64,000 bases of DNA from Candidatus Pelagisphaera phototrophica. GTDB taxonomy: Bacteria > Verrucomicrobiota > Verrucomicrobiia > Opitutales > Opitutaceae. The notes under the pieces were generated by a model. The model did not search any database. It was given only the letters and a program-made list of their open reading frames with translations, and was not told the DNA's origin. Positions 27,736-36,911 of the stretch are shown here, piece by piece (position 1 is the stretch's first letter; every line of letters begins with the position of its first letter). Both the position numbers and the translations under genes were made by a program. The stretch covers positions 2,852,001-2,916,000 of the forward strand of contig NZ_CP076039.1 of assembly GCF_014529625.1 (NCBI RefSeq), read 5' to 3'.

Positions 27736-29136
27736 ATGGATATTTCCTCTCATTCAGTCCAGATCATCGACGCAAGCCTCCATTTCCTTCCTATCGAGAT
27801 GCGGGTACCTTTGAAATTCGGGCGCCAAGTTCTGACCAAAGTCGTTTGCGCCAGGGCATGCTTGAAGGTTCAAGGAACTGACGGCAAAACCGCGGTCGGC
27901 TGGGGCGAAACGCCTCTAAGTGTCGGATGGGTTTGGCCTTCTACAATCGACTATAAAGCCCGCGAATCCGCACTCCAAACATTCACCAAAACACTCACCC
28001 GGGAATTCAGACAATTCCCCTGTCAAGGCCATGCCCTCGTAATTGGCCATTCGTTTATGGAAACCCGGTTATTGGATCTCCAGTCAGCGTTCAACGCGGA
28101 AAGGGAGGAATCGCATCACCTTCCTCACCTAGCCGCACTCGTTTGCTTTTCACCCTTGGATATCGCCCTCCATGATGCGTATGGGAACCTTTGCGACCAG
28201 CCGGTTTACAAAACCTACACGAGCGAATATCTCAACATGGACCTCTCTCATTTTCTGAAACCTAAAGAGCGGTTCAAAGGCAAATTCCCCTCCGACTACT
28301 TTTCCCAACCAAAAGAAAAACTCCCGGTATGGCACCTTGTTGGTGGCTTGGATCCAATCGAGGAAAGCCAGCTCGACGGTAGCGAACCCGATGATGGATA
28401 CCCAGTCTTAATCCGCGACTGGATCGACCAAGACGGCTTGAATTGTCTGAAAATAAAACTACGTGGAGACGATTCTGGATGGGACTACGACCGGCTCGTT
28501 GCAATTGGGAAAATCGCTCTGGAGAAAGATGTGGAATGGCTCACGACAGATTTCAACTGCGCGGTAACGGAACCGGAGTATGTGAATGAAATTCTAGACA
28601 AACTGAAAGACGAACATCCGAGAATCTATCAATCGATCCTCTACGTCGAGCAGCCATTCCCCTATGACATCGAGACCCATAAAATCGATGTTCGCAGCGT
28701 CAGCGCCCGCAAACCACTTTTTATGGACGAGAGTGCTCACGACTGGAAACTCGTTCGCCTGGGACGGGAACTGGGTTGGACGGGAGTGGCCCTAAAAACT
28801 TGTAAGACTCAAACTGGCGCCCTACTCAGCCTCTGCTGGGCGAAAGAACATGGAATGACTCTGATGGTTCAGGACCTCACAAACCCTATGCTCGCCCAAT
28901 TGCCTCATGTCCAACTTGCCAATCACGCTGGTACGATCATGGGTGTGGAAAGCAATGGCATGCAGTTTTACCCAGCCGCCTCTCTTGAAGAGCAAGCCGT
29001 TCACCCCGGCATCTTTCAACGTCGCAATGGTATCCTTGATTTAAGCACAATTCAAGGTAGCGGCTTCGGTTACCGGGTCGGTGAAATCAAACGCCAACTC
29101 CCAGAACCTGCGGTAGAATTTGAAAAGGCAGATTAA
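27736..29136 (+). CDS. Enolase-superfamily (mandelate racemase/muconate lactonizing-like) protein
   Basis: This 466-residue protein has an enolase-type C-terminal barrel. Candidate metal ligands are the Asp in WLTTDFNCA, the Glu in YVEQPFPYD and the Asp/Glu in LFMDESAHDW. Lysines in LKIKLRG and VALKTCKTQTG could serve as acid/base residues. Members of this superfamily dehydrate or epimerise acid sugars and similar carboxylates. The protein is longer than the usual 370-400 residues, with an extended middle section (about 85-220). The substrate is not identifiable. Its location next to a sulfatase and uronate genes suggests a sugar acid. It is divergent from the isomerase pseudogene. Confidence 0.8.
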   Translation: MDISSHSVQIIDASLHFLPIEMRVPLKFGRQVLTKVVCARACLKVQGTDGKTAVGWGETPLSVGWVWPSTIDYKARESALQTFTKTLTREFRQFPCQGHALVIGHSFMETRLLDLQSAFNAEREESHHLPHLAALVCFSPLDIALHDAYGNLCDQPVYKTYTSEYLNMDLSHFLKPKERFKGKFPSDYFSQPKEKLPVWHLVGGLDPIEESQLDGSEPDDGYPVLIRDWIDQDGLNCLKIKLRGDDSGWDYDRLVAIGKIALEKDVEWLTTDFNCAVTEPEYVNEILDKLKDEHPRIYQSILYVEQPFPYDIETHKIDVRSVSARKPLFMDESAHDWKLVRLGRELGWTGVALKTCKTQTGALLSLCWAKEHGMTLMVQDLTNPMLAQLPHVQLANHAGTIMGVESNGMQFYPAASLEEQAVHPGIFQRRNGILDLSTIQGSGFGYRVGEIKRQLPEPAVEFEKAD

Positions 29137-29180
29137 ACTCGCCACGATTCCAGCTTTCAAACTTAAGCCTTAGCGGCTCA

Positions 29181-30179
29181 CTACCTCGAGTAGCGTTCGA
29201 ACGCTTGGGCGATTTTCGCCTGCTCCGTGTTGCCCTTATGAAAGATAATTCGATGCTTCATAAAGAACCGCGTCCCCTCGGTGAGAGTGAACGTTTTATC
29301 GTCCCGAGATTTATCCAGACTATTAAATCCAAAAGGGTTCGCCGTGAAAAGCCCGTAGTCTCGAACGTGCCAGGGGGTGGGGTAGCGAAAACTTGACGGA
29401 TGATTCAGAATCGCAATGCCCACATGATCGCCTTCCAAAGGCCCGTGGTAATCGACCCAGGCAGCTCGCTTGCTCCAAGTATCGCCATCGCGGATACCTT
29501 CGCTATTAAAAATACGTCCACCCTTTCCTTCCTTCAAGGCCATTGCGGATGGAATGCGGACGCTCAGTCCCGCATCTTTAATATCCCCAACCCGCACATC
29601 GCCATATTCCGCGATAAACGAAATATCAAAATCTAGAACAACCTGATTCTTCGTCTTTCGAATCACGATGGTTCGCTCATCTGACATAAGCTTTTTGCCA
29701 TCGCTGCCCACGTAGTCGTTTCGTGTTTTAACAATTGCTCGCTTCTCGTTCGCATCAATCTGGGAAAACTCCCGATGAACAGTTCGCCCTATCTTTTTCT
29801 TGAATGCCGTCAGCTTATCAGCATCGAGTTTCTTTTCAGTCCCGGTTCGCAACTCGAGCCATGTATCAAATCCATTGATGTTTTGATGCCCAAACCAAAT
29901 CGAACGGTGATGCGGGTGATCAAACTGCTCGCCATCGACTTCTTTCATCGGATAGGCCCGGGTCATCGGCTTCCCCGTCGGACCAATAAAAGGCCATAGG
30001 TACGGTTTATTCGCCTGATCAACGATGTAGTTTGTAACCAGTTCGCGATCATATTTAACAGTGAGGCCAAAGTCAGTTTCTTCGATCGAAAAGCCTTCAT
30101 CTGCCAAGCTAGCCGGGAAAATTGCTACCGCGAGAGCGGTCAATGCAGCGATTGAGAAATTATTCGGTTTCATAGGCAT
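29181..30179 (-). CDS. PmoA-like secreted protein (DUF6807)
   Basis: A signal peptide of about 27 residues precedes a 332-residue protein containing PYLWPFIGPTGKPMTRAYPM and HPHHRSIWFGHQNINGFDTW. These blocks define the DUF6807 family, often annotated as methane oxygenase PmoA-like, although no oxygenase activity is established. The family is abundant in Planctomycetes and Verrucomicrobia, often near sugar oxidoreductases and sulfatases. It faces the enolase-like gene convergently and is downstream of uxaC on the same strand. A role in extracellular carbohydrate use is inference. Confidence 0.82.
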   Translation of the reverse strand: MPMKPNNFSIAALTALAVAIFPASLADEGFSIEETDFGLTVKYDRELVTNYIVDQANKPYLWPFIGPTGKPMTRAYPMKEVDGEQFDHPHHRSIWFGHQNINGFDTWLELRTGTEKKLDADKLTAFKKKIGRTVHREFSQIDANEKRAIVKTRNDYVGSDGKKLMSDERTIVIRKTKNQVVLDFDISFIAEYGDVRVGDIKDAGLSVRIPSAMALKEGKGGRIFNSEGIRDGDTWSKRAAWVDYHGPLEGDHVGIAILNHPSSFRYPTPWHVRDYGLFTANPFGFNSLDKSRDDKTFTLTEGTRFFMKHRIIFHKGNTEQAKIAQAFERYSR

Positions 30180-30294
30180 AGCGCTGAGGTTGTAAATCGG
30201 AGATTATTTAGAATAGTTGCACAGGGAATAACGAGACTGAAGAAGGATGAGAAAACTCTTTCTACGCAGATCGACTTGGACGGGCACAAACACA

Positions 30295-31701
30295 TTAGAG
30301 ACCTTCTACCCCAAAATAGTCGACTGCATTCTGGTAGCAAATGTTCCTAACCATACCACCCACCAACTCCATGTCCTTTGGAAGCTCACCGTTTTCAACG
30401 TCGGTACCAACCAAATTGCACAATATCCGTCTAAAATACTCGTGTCGTGGATACGAAAGGAAGGAACGGGAATCAGTTAGCATCCCCACAAACCGCGGGA
30501 ACAGACCTAGATTGGAAAGGGCATTCATCTGAGCCGCCATGGCTTCCTTCTGGTCCAGATGCCACCAACCGGTGCCAAGCTGCATTTTCCCAGGTATCAC
30601 TCCATCCTGGAAATTTCCCAACATCGTCGCTACCGAATAATTGTCTGACCAATTCAAATTGTATACGACGGTTTTAGGCAACTGATTCGTCTGGTCCAAA
30701 CTGTCGAAAAATTTTCCCATCGTCTCGACCTGCGGCGTGTCGCCAATCGAATCAAAGCCCGTGTCCGGCCCCACCGCATTAAACATACGGGTATTGTTGC
30801 TTCTGAGCGCTCCCAAATGCAGCTGCATAGCCCAAGCTTTCTCCGCATTCCAGCGCCCTACTTCCCTCATCAGAAAGAAGCCAAACTGTTCTCTTTCGCT
30901 TTTCGAAGCAGCCGTTCCCTTTCGAGTATTGTTAAACACATTACTGACGGTTGCTTCACTCGTTTCAGCGTAGAAACAACGCTCAAGTCCGTGATCCGTC
31001 AGCCGCCCGCCCATCTCATGGAAAAAGTCGTGCCTCTTTTTCAGTGCATCCAAAAAGGAACTCAGAGAATCGATGGCAATGCCGGCTACCTCTCCCAAAC
31101 GGCCGACCCATTCGTTGAAGGCGGTAGGGTTATCCACTTGGAGCCCTTTGTCTGGCCGAAACGTCGGAATCACTTTTGTATCCAAATCCATCGACTGAAT
31201 CGCCTGATGGTTCTCCAGGGAATCGGTGGGATCGTCAGTGGTACCGACTACCTTCACTTTAAAACGCTTCAAGATTCCATGAGCACTCAAATCATCTGAC
31301 TTCAGCGTTTCATTACCGGTTTCCCAAATTTCTTTGGCAGTGTCCTCGTTGATCGGAAGATCAATGTCAAAGTATCGCTGGAGCTCTAGATGGCTCCAGT
31401 GGTAAAGCGGATTACGCAACGTATGGGGCACTGTTTTACACCAGGCCAGAAATTTTTCATAGGGATCAGCGTCTCCTGTGCAAAGCGGCTCAGGGACTCC
31501 GTTAGCCCGCATCGCGCGCCATTTATAGTGATCCCCCTCCAGCCATATCTCGAACAAATTGGCGAAGCGACGATTGCCCGCTACGTCTTCTGGGGGAAGA
31601 TGACAATGATAGTCAAATATGGGTTCGTTCTTAGCGTATTCATGATACAACGTACGTGCGGTATCGTTTTGAAGCAGAAAATCGTCGGTGATAAATGACA
31701 T
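30295..31701 (-). CDS. uxaC: Glucuronate (uronate) isomerase
   Basis: UxaC isomerises D-glucuronate to D-fructuronate and D-galacturonate to D-tagaturonate. The 468-residue sequence shows the N-terminal block IFDYHCHLPPEDVA, the YHWSHLELQRYF region, VVGTTDDPTDSLENH, and the C-terminal LTDSRSFLSYPRHEYFRRIL, all typical of the family. It starts 27 bases after the uxaE stop codon on the same strand, so the two are very likely an operon for uronate catabolism. Confidence 0.96.
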   Translation of the reverse strand: MSFITDDFLLQNDTARTLYHEYAKNEPIFDYHCHLPPEDVAGNRRFANLFEIWLEGDHYKWRAMRANGVPEPLCTGDADPYEKFLAWCKTVPHTLRNPLYHWSHLELQRYFDIDLPINEDTAKEIWETGNETLKSDDLSAHGILKRFKVKVVGTTDDPTDSLENHQAIQSMDLDTKVIPTFRPDKGLQVDNPTAFNEWVGRLGEVAGIAIDSLSSFLDALKKRHDFFHEMGGRLTDHGLERCFYAETSEATVSNVFNNTRKGTAASKSEREQFGFFLMREVGRWNAEKAWAMQLHLGALRSNNTRMFNAVGPDTGFDSIGDTPQVETMGKFFDSLDQTNQLPKTVVYNLNWSDNYSVATMLGNFQDGVIPGKMQLGTGWWHLDQKEAMAAQMNALSNLGLFPRFVGMLTDSRSFLSYPRHEYFRRILCNLVGTDVENGELPKDMELVGGMVRNICYQNAVDYFGVEGL

Positions 31702-31728
31702 GATGAGATTCTCGTATTAAAGGATTGT

Positions 31729-33603
31729 TTACAGATTCGGATTGGCAATGCCTTCTAGAAATTCCGAATAGTCGGTGTACGCACTTAGTTTTTCCTGTGC
31801 GGCGTCGCACTCTCTCTCCTTCGCCAACCCAGTATTCCGCGCCAGGAAGATAATATAGCTTGCCACCTTTTGGCAAAACCTCAGCCGGCCTTCATCGCTA
31901 ATGGAATAAAATCGTTCTCGCTGCTGGTAACCCGCGGCAGAATGATCACCCAAAGTCTCTTTTCTCGGTCGCCCTTCCCTCGCCAGCACGAACAGAAAAT
32001 TATACTCGAACCAGAACATGTGACCCGGGTTGGGAACAAGAGCTTCCAAGGCGCTGCGACAAGTTTCGAGCGAATCGAATACCTGAGTCGCGGCTCCCTC
32101 CAATTCCAAAGCATTCACTATGAATTCCCTGGCCATAGTTCGCTCAGTTTCCTCCAAACTGAAGGCTCCCACCACCGCAAGCTCCAAAGTAAACGCATAC
32201 CAGTCACGCCATAAAGCCTGATCAGCCTCACGCTTAGACTCGGATAAAGCCAATCCCATTTCATAGGTGTAGCGCCCGCTCGTCTTGATCTCCAAGTTTC
32301 CACCGGTAACCTCACCCATCACTTGATAATTCTCTGCCGACTTGCCCGAACCTGAATGGAATCCGATACTCACTCCAAAAGCTTCGCAAACCTTCCATTG
32401 TCGAACGATCAGATCTTTCAACTCTCCATTACTCGGATACGGCATGTTTTTCTGGAAGCCAAAAGCTGGGGCGACAAACTGTACCGGCATCCCCAATACT
32501 TCGCAAAGCGCTAGCATTATTCCTGTCGTCTCCGGCTTTGTCAGTCCAGGAAGCTCGTCGATGGAAAGCTCACGCAAGTACGCTCGTCCCACTTCCGTCG
32601 TAAATGCTGCCTCACGAGCGCGGCGATATTTTCCATCACGCGCCTTCATTTTTTTCATCGCCGGCCAGACATAGCACAGCAACGCGTCCCGCTCCGTCTC
32701 ATCCAAAGTAATCCCTGCTGCCGCGACGCGTTCTGAAACCTTGGCCACGAGGTCCGGATCAATCTCGACATCAACGTATGATCGTTGCTCTGCTTCAGCT
32801 TCAGGAATTTGGGTTTCAGCCAATTCGGGCGACAAATCAAAGGTGATATAGGAAGCAAACAAACAACCAGCTACCAGCGCATCTTCTCTAGAATCAAATT
32901 TTCCGCCAATCGGCTGATGATCCGCATTGAAACTCCAGGCAATTTTGTGGCTATGGAATCCCGTCTTCAATTTTGAAAGAACACAACCATGACTCATCCC
33001 CTCTACCGATTGTCCTTGGTGACCTTCTGGAACGCTTGTTCCAATAAATGGAAACGGCACTTTGTCTAATTCGTTAGCCAACATTACGTCTACATCAAAA
33101 ACCAGTTCTCTGGGGATGCTGTTCTGATTGGCCGTTAATCCTATTCCCAGATTCGCCATGGTCCAATCGACTCCAGGCCAATGAAGGGTCGTAAAACGGG
33201 CCCCAATCCCCAACGTGCTCTTGCCAAGACTGCCCTCGGCAGTCGGAAACACCGAGCTCTCGGATTCGAACTCCTGTATCCGGTTTTTAATGGCGATTAG
33301 ATTTTCAAAGCTAGCAGGGAAGTAAGTAGCGCCATCGATCTCAGCGCACCCTTGCAAACCACAACCGCTTCCCGCATCACCCACGTTTTCAAGCCGCCAA
33401 GCGTGGTCTCCACTCGCATCGCTTACCAAGGACCACTTTCCGTCTCCCGTTTCAAAATGGCTCAAAGGGAATACATCGATCCCCTGATTCGACCTCAAAT
33501 TTGACTGCAATGCCTCCCAGTCGAGACAGAAGTCCGGACTCACACAGGGATTTCTCGAGATCCTGATCTCATTATCTAAAAGAAATTGATTGATTGGCTT
33601 CAT
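31729..33603 (-). CDS. uxaE: Tagaturonate epimerase (UxaE-type)
   Basis: The family known as UxaE interconverts D-tagaturonate and D-fructuronate, allowing galacturonate to enter the glucuronate branch. I recognise GTSVPEGHQGQSVEGM, HKIAWSFNADHQPIGGKFD and GFHSGSGKSAENYQVM followed by LEIKTSGRYTYEMGLAL. The protein is 624 residues from the Met at 33603, longer than the characterised thermophile form of about 480 residues. The excess includes an N-terminal region and a helical segment near residues 285-350. I chose 33603 over an upstream start at 33627 because the latter adds eight non-conserved residues. The UxaC neighbour supports the call. Confidence 0.85.
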   Translation of the reverse strand: MKPINQFLLDNEIRISRNPCVSPDFCLDWEALQSNLRSNQGIDVFPLSHFETGDGKWSLVSDASGDHAWRLENVGDAGSGCGLQGCAEIDGATYFPASFENLIAIKNRIQEFESESSVFPTAEGSLGKSTLGIGARFTTLHWPGVDWTMANLGIGLTANQNSIPRELVFDVDVMLANELDKVPFPFIGTSVPEGHQGQSVEGMSHGCVLSKLKTGFHSHKIAWSFNADHQPIGGKFDSREDALVAGCLFASYITFDLSPELAETQIPEAEAEQRSYVDVEIDPDLVAKVSERVAAAGITLDETERDALLCYVWPAMKKMKARDGKYRRAREAAFTTEVGRAYLRELSIDELPGLTKPETTGIMLALCEVLGMPVQFVAPAFGFQKNMPYPSNGELKDLIVRQWKVCEAFGVSIGFHSGSGKSAENYQVMGEVTGGNLEIKTSGRYTYEMGLALSESKREADQALWRDWYAFTLELAVVGAFSLEETERTMAREFIVNALELEGAATQVFDSLETCRSALEALVPNPGHMFWFEYNFLFVLAREGRPRKETLGDHSAAGYQQRERFYSISDEGRLRFCQKVASYIIFLARNTGLAKERECDAAQEKLSAYTDYSEFLEGIANPNL

Positions 33604-33809
33604 CTTTGAAACACAAAGGCCTAACACGTGTTAGAATCTTGCACCACTACTATTTGGCAATTAGGCTTAAATGGAAGCGTAAAATCGCGAAAGTCTCGTC
33701 CGGCTAGCGCCAAAACTAATCTCTCAAACTAAGGGCTTGCTCGGCTTGTAGGTACTTTGCAAAACTTTCTCCTCAATTTAATTTCTTAAACAATCAATAC
33801 CTCAATTCT

Positions 33810-34613
33810 ATGCCTCTTGTTGAAACGAACGGAATTCAAATGAACTATGAGGAACGCGGCACCGGCGAACCTCTTATCCTAATCATGGGAATCACAGCGC
33901 CTGGAGCGGTCTGGGAGGCCCATGCGGATCATTGGAGTTCAAACTATCGCTGCATCATGGTAGATAATCGAGGTATCGGACTGACCGATAAGCCCGAGGG
34001 CGACTATTCAAGCGCCATGATGGCCGATGACTACGCCGGACTCATGGATGCGTTGGGTATCGAGTCCGCCAAGGTCGTCGGTGTTTCCATGGGCTCAATC
34101 ATCGCCCAGCAACTTTGCTTGCGTCACGCATCCAAAGTTAAGAGCGCCGTTCTCATGTGTCCTTGGGCTCGTTGCGACCGCTATGCCGCCTCGATCTTCG
34201 AGCATATGAAGGCCTGCTTTGCCCACTTGTCACCCGCCCAATTCATGGAGTGGATACAGCTTCTTATTTTCACCAAGCCGTTCTGGGACAATGACGAGGC
34301 TCTCGCGAGCTTGCTCGAAGGACGCCACGGGTTCGCCCACGGTCCGGCCCCGCAACCGCTGCATGGACTTGAAGGTCAGGCTGCGGCTTGTATCAACCAC
34401 GATGTATACGATCAGCTTGGCACTATGATTCAGCCCTGCTTGGTGATCGGTGGTAAAGACGACATTTTCACTCCGTTATGGATGGGTCAGGAGGTCGCAG
34501 GAGCCATACCCAATTGCGACACCTACTTTTATAATGACGCTGGACATGCCTTCCATTTCGAAAAAATGGACGACTTCAATTCGCGCGTCTTTGAGTGGCT
34601 CAACGCCCACTAG
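33810..34613 (+). CDS. Alpha/beta hydrolase
   Basis: This is a 267-residue alpha/beta hydrolase with the oxyanion loop LILIMGITAPG, the nucleophile elbow GVSMGS (Ser near residue 94), the acid in VIGGKDDIFTP and the catalytic His in NDAGHAFHFE. The typical DNRGIGLTDKP block follows strand 4. These features resemble esterase or haloperoxidase/AB_hydrolase_1 members. The substrate is unknown. It is divergent from uxaE, and an inverted repeat lies 54 bases after its stop. Confidence 0.88.
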   Translation: MPLVETNGIQMNYEERGTGEPLILIMGITAPGAVWEAHADHWSSNYRCIMVDNRGIGLTDKPEGDYSSAMMADDYAGLMDALGIESAKVVGVSMGSIIAQQLCLRHASKVKSAVLMCPWARCDRYAASIFEHMKACFAHLSPAQFMEWIQLLIFTKPFWDNDEALASLLEGRHGFAHGPAPQPLHGLEGQAAACINHDVYDQLGTMIQPCLVIGGKDDIFTPLWMGQEVAGAIPNCDTYFYNDAGHAFHFEKMDDFNSRVFEWLNAH

Positions 34614-34666
34614 TTGATTTGCCTCGTTAATCGCACCGATCTACTCGAATTTGGTTCTTAAATCGA

Positions 34667-34694
34667 TTCCAACTCGGAGTTTTTCGAGTTGGAA
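34667..34694 (+). other. Perfect 10-bp inverted repeat after the alpha/beta hydrolase gene
   Basis: TTCCAACTCG (34667-34676) and CGAGTTGGAA (34685-34694) flank an 8-base loop. No T-run follows, so it is not a canonical intrinsic terminator. It could be a transcript 3-prime end hairpin or a protein-binding palindrome. Confidence 0.45.
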
Positions 34695-34787
34695 ATGAAT
34701 TCGGGTGCAATTTCGTCGTCCTGATCGGTTGGGTTGACTACTTACCGATGCGTCGCCTTTGACGACGGACCACTCTCATTTTTCATC

Positions 34788-35120
34788 ATGACCCCAGAAC
34801 AGCTCGTAAGGATTCGCCTAAAAGTAGAAAAGCGAATCGCGGAGATTGACGTGTTTCTCGCAGAAGATGATCCGGAGTCAAAACCGGTCGCTCCGGACGT
34901 AGCCATCGGGAGACTATCCCGTTTGGAATCGATGCAATCCCAGCAAATGAGCCTCGCCCAGAGGAGACGCCAGCGGGAAGAGAAAGAACGATTGGAAAAC
35001 GCGCTCGAGCGCATTAACGGAGGGGCCTACGGAAACTGTGCTTATTGCTTATCACCCATATCCTACGAACGTCTTGAAGCGATGCCCGACGCTGTGGTCT
35101 GCGTAAGCTGCGCTAGATAG
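34788..35120 (+). CDS. DksA/TraR-type zinc-finger protein
   Basis: This 110-residue protein has a helical coiled-coil N-terminal two-thirds (LVRIRLKVEKRIAEID, then RRRQREEKERLENALERI) and a C-terminal C4 zinc finger CAYC...CVSC preceded by GAYGNCAYC. The order is that of DksA/TraR proteins, which bind the RNA polymerase secondary channel with ppGpp. The coiled-coil tip residues of true DksA (DxxDxA) are not evident, so regulation may differ. The Met at 34788 fits the family start better than an upstream ATG-like frame at 34734. Confidence 0.83.
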   Translation: MTPEQLVRIRLKVEKRIAEIDVFLAEDDPESKPVAPDVAIGRLSRLESMQSQQMSLAQRRRQREEKERLENALERINGGAYGNCAYCLSPISYERLEAMPDAVVCVSCAR

Positions 35121-35238
35121 GGAAAAGCAATTTAGACTAACCGAAATCTCGCAGCCTTTCCATTTCACGTTGGTCGAAACAAATTAGCAGGGAACCTGCT
35201 AGTATAGGAGCATCTAGGTTTGGCCTATTTTTCTAAAT

Positions 35239-36093
35239 ATGAAACCCCATACGGTCTCCCGCAAACTACTGGCGATCGGATGTTTCGTCGCCGGAGTCAT
35301 AGCTCACTCGCTCTTTCTATCTTTTTCGAATGAGGAATCCAATCAACCCATCACCACAATAGGTGAGGGCGCTCGAAAAGAAAGTTCGCTCGCTAACCGA
35401 TTAATTGGCCAAAGCGCAAACCGAGAATGCGACCCTCCAATCCAAGCTAAAGGAGGCTCCAGCCTTCGGGTCTTTTGTATTATCCGATGAGAAGGAGGAG
35501 GTACAAAGGGCCCAATCGACTCGGGCGATCTCACTTGGCGAAGGGCGCTTTGAGTAGATGGTGTCTCGGCAAGTAGATCAGCAGCTCGATATTTACGCCG
35601 CCCGCTTGAACTTGAACGCCGACCAACGCGAGGAGCTTAAACAGATAATGCTTCTGCGGATGACCCAGATGCACTTGCACTTCAATACCTCTGGTGCCGA
35701 GCGACGCGATGACGATAATGGGGTTCCTATGTCTATTCGAAATGACATCGACAATCTCACCGCTGAAATCCTGTCTCCCGACCAGTTCGACAAATATGAT
35801 GAAATTAGGGCCCAGAAAATCGAATTCCGTAGCGCAATGATAGCGGCAGCCCAGCCCAGCCAGATCGTGCCCCAGTTCGGCCTGACCGAAACGCAAAAAG
35901 ATCAGGTTTACTCGATTTACTACAATCAATCGCTCGAAATGACTGATGGCTTTCGAACCCCGAGAGCATGTAGGAATCGCAACTCTTAGCCGACGAGGAA
36001 GTTAGGGAGATTCTAAATGAGGAACAGCGCGAGGTATTCAATACGATCAAAGAAAACCAAAACTTTGGCAATTTCACGATAATCGCCCGGTGA
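35239..36093 (+). pseudogene. Decayed Spy/heavy-metal-resistance-like periplasmic protein
   Basis: The first frame (35239) has a membrane-anchor or signal start (KLLAIGCFVAGVIAHSLFL). A frameshift near 35400 leads to KAQTENATLQSKLKEAPAFG and, after an in-frame TAG (35553-35555), the helical MVSRQVDQQLDIYAARLNL with repeated NADQREELKQ, TAEILSPDQFDKYDEI and LTETQKDQVYSIYY, reminiscent of Spy/CpxP-type LTxxQ helical periplasmic chaperones. A second frameshift near 35970 joins to ESQLLADEEVREILNEEQRE, ending at TGA 36091. The resemblance is by pattern only and the family is not certain. The frame breaks make it a pseudogene. Confidence 0.6.
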
Positions 36094-36155
36094 TTAAAGG
36101 TGATTCTCTTTTTGTCCCGTTGACCTCCACGCCTTGTCAAAATAGTTTAGATTAA

Positions 36156-36536
36156 ATGGATATTGAGAAAGAGAAGAACTTACTCGGGGGGCGGCTGGAG
36201 AGTTGCAGCAACAACCCGCTAACAGGGTTTCACCGAACGGGTAAATGCCAAACGGGCCCTCAGGATCATGGGTGCCATGCCATCTGCGTAATCGTCACCA
36301 ACGAATTCCTGGAATTCTCAAAAGCCAGCGGAAACGACTTGAGCACTCCGGCCCCCCAATATTCCTTTCCTGGTTTGAAGGAAGGAGACCGTTGGTGCCT
36401 TTGCGCTCTGCGCTGGAAAGAGGCCTACGATGCTGGCGTCGCTCCCGTGGTCATCCTTACAGCGACCAGCGAAGCGGCATTGCAACACATCAGCCGCAGC
36501 GTGCTGGAAGAGTTTGCGTTTGTGCTTAGCGATTAA
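36156..36536 (+). CDS. DUF2237 family protein
   Basis: This 126-residue protein matches the DUF2237 pattern closely: ESCSNNPLTGFHRTGKCQTG, DHGCHAICVIVTNEFLEFSK, GNDLSTPAPQYSFPGLKEGD and RWCLCALRWKEAYDAGVAP. The family has conserved cysteines and histidines but no known function. It stands downstream of the Spy-like pseudogene and is convergent with the DUF3817 gene. Confidence 0.9.
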   Translation: MDIEKEKNLLGGRLESCSNNPLTGFHRTGKCQTGPQDHGCHAICVIVTNEFLEFSKASGNDLSTPAPQYSFPGLKEGDRWCLCALRWKEAYDAGVAPVVILTATSEAALQHISRSVLEEFAFVLSD

Positions 36537-36581
36537 AAACAGCCTCCCCAACTTGGATCTGGTATCAGGAGATACCTGCCT

Positions 36582-36872
36582 CTATCTGAGCGATTCGCGC
36601 TTCAGGGAAGGGTCAAACATCATCGTACCGAAAGGAACCAGCGAGGCAATCACGGCAATGGTCGCCCGGCTGAATTTCCACTTACGATTGATCCAAACGC
36701 GAATGAGTATCCAGATGTAAAGGATAAACAGAACTCCGTGAATCATGCCAACTACGCGAACCGCTTGAGGGATTTCCCAGATGTACTTTAGAGGCATCGC
36801 CAAGAAAAGAAGTACCAAATAAGACAAGCCTTCGGCGAAAGCCACTTTTCGAAAAAACTGAAGAAGTTTCAT
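36582..36872 (-). CDS. DUF3817 integral membrane protein
   Basis: This is a 96-residue protein with three hydrophobic segments (about 13-32, 41-60 and 69-85). The central block AEGLSYLVLLFLAMPLKYIW followed by VRVVGMIHGVLFILYI is the DUF3817 (YdzA-type) signature. The function is unknown. It is convergent with the DUF2237 gene and precedes the FAH-family gene on the opposite strand direction. Confidence 0.86.
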   Translation of the reverse strand: MKLLQFFRKVAFAEGLSYLVLLFLAMPLKYIWEIPQAVRVVGMIHGVLFILYIWILIRVWINRKWKFSRATIAVIASLVPFGTMMFDPSLKRESLR

Positions 36873-36911
36873 GATAAATTGATTTTAGCCACATCCGGCA
36901 CCCAAGGGAAT

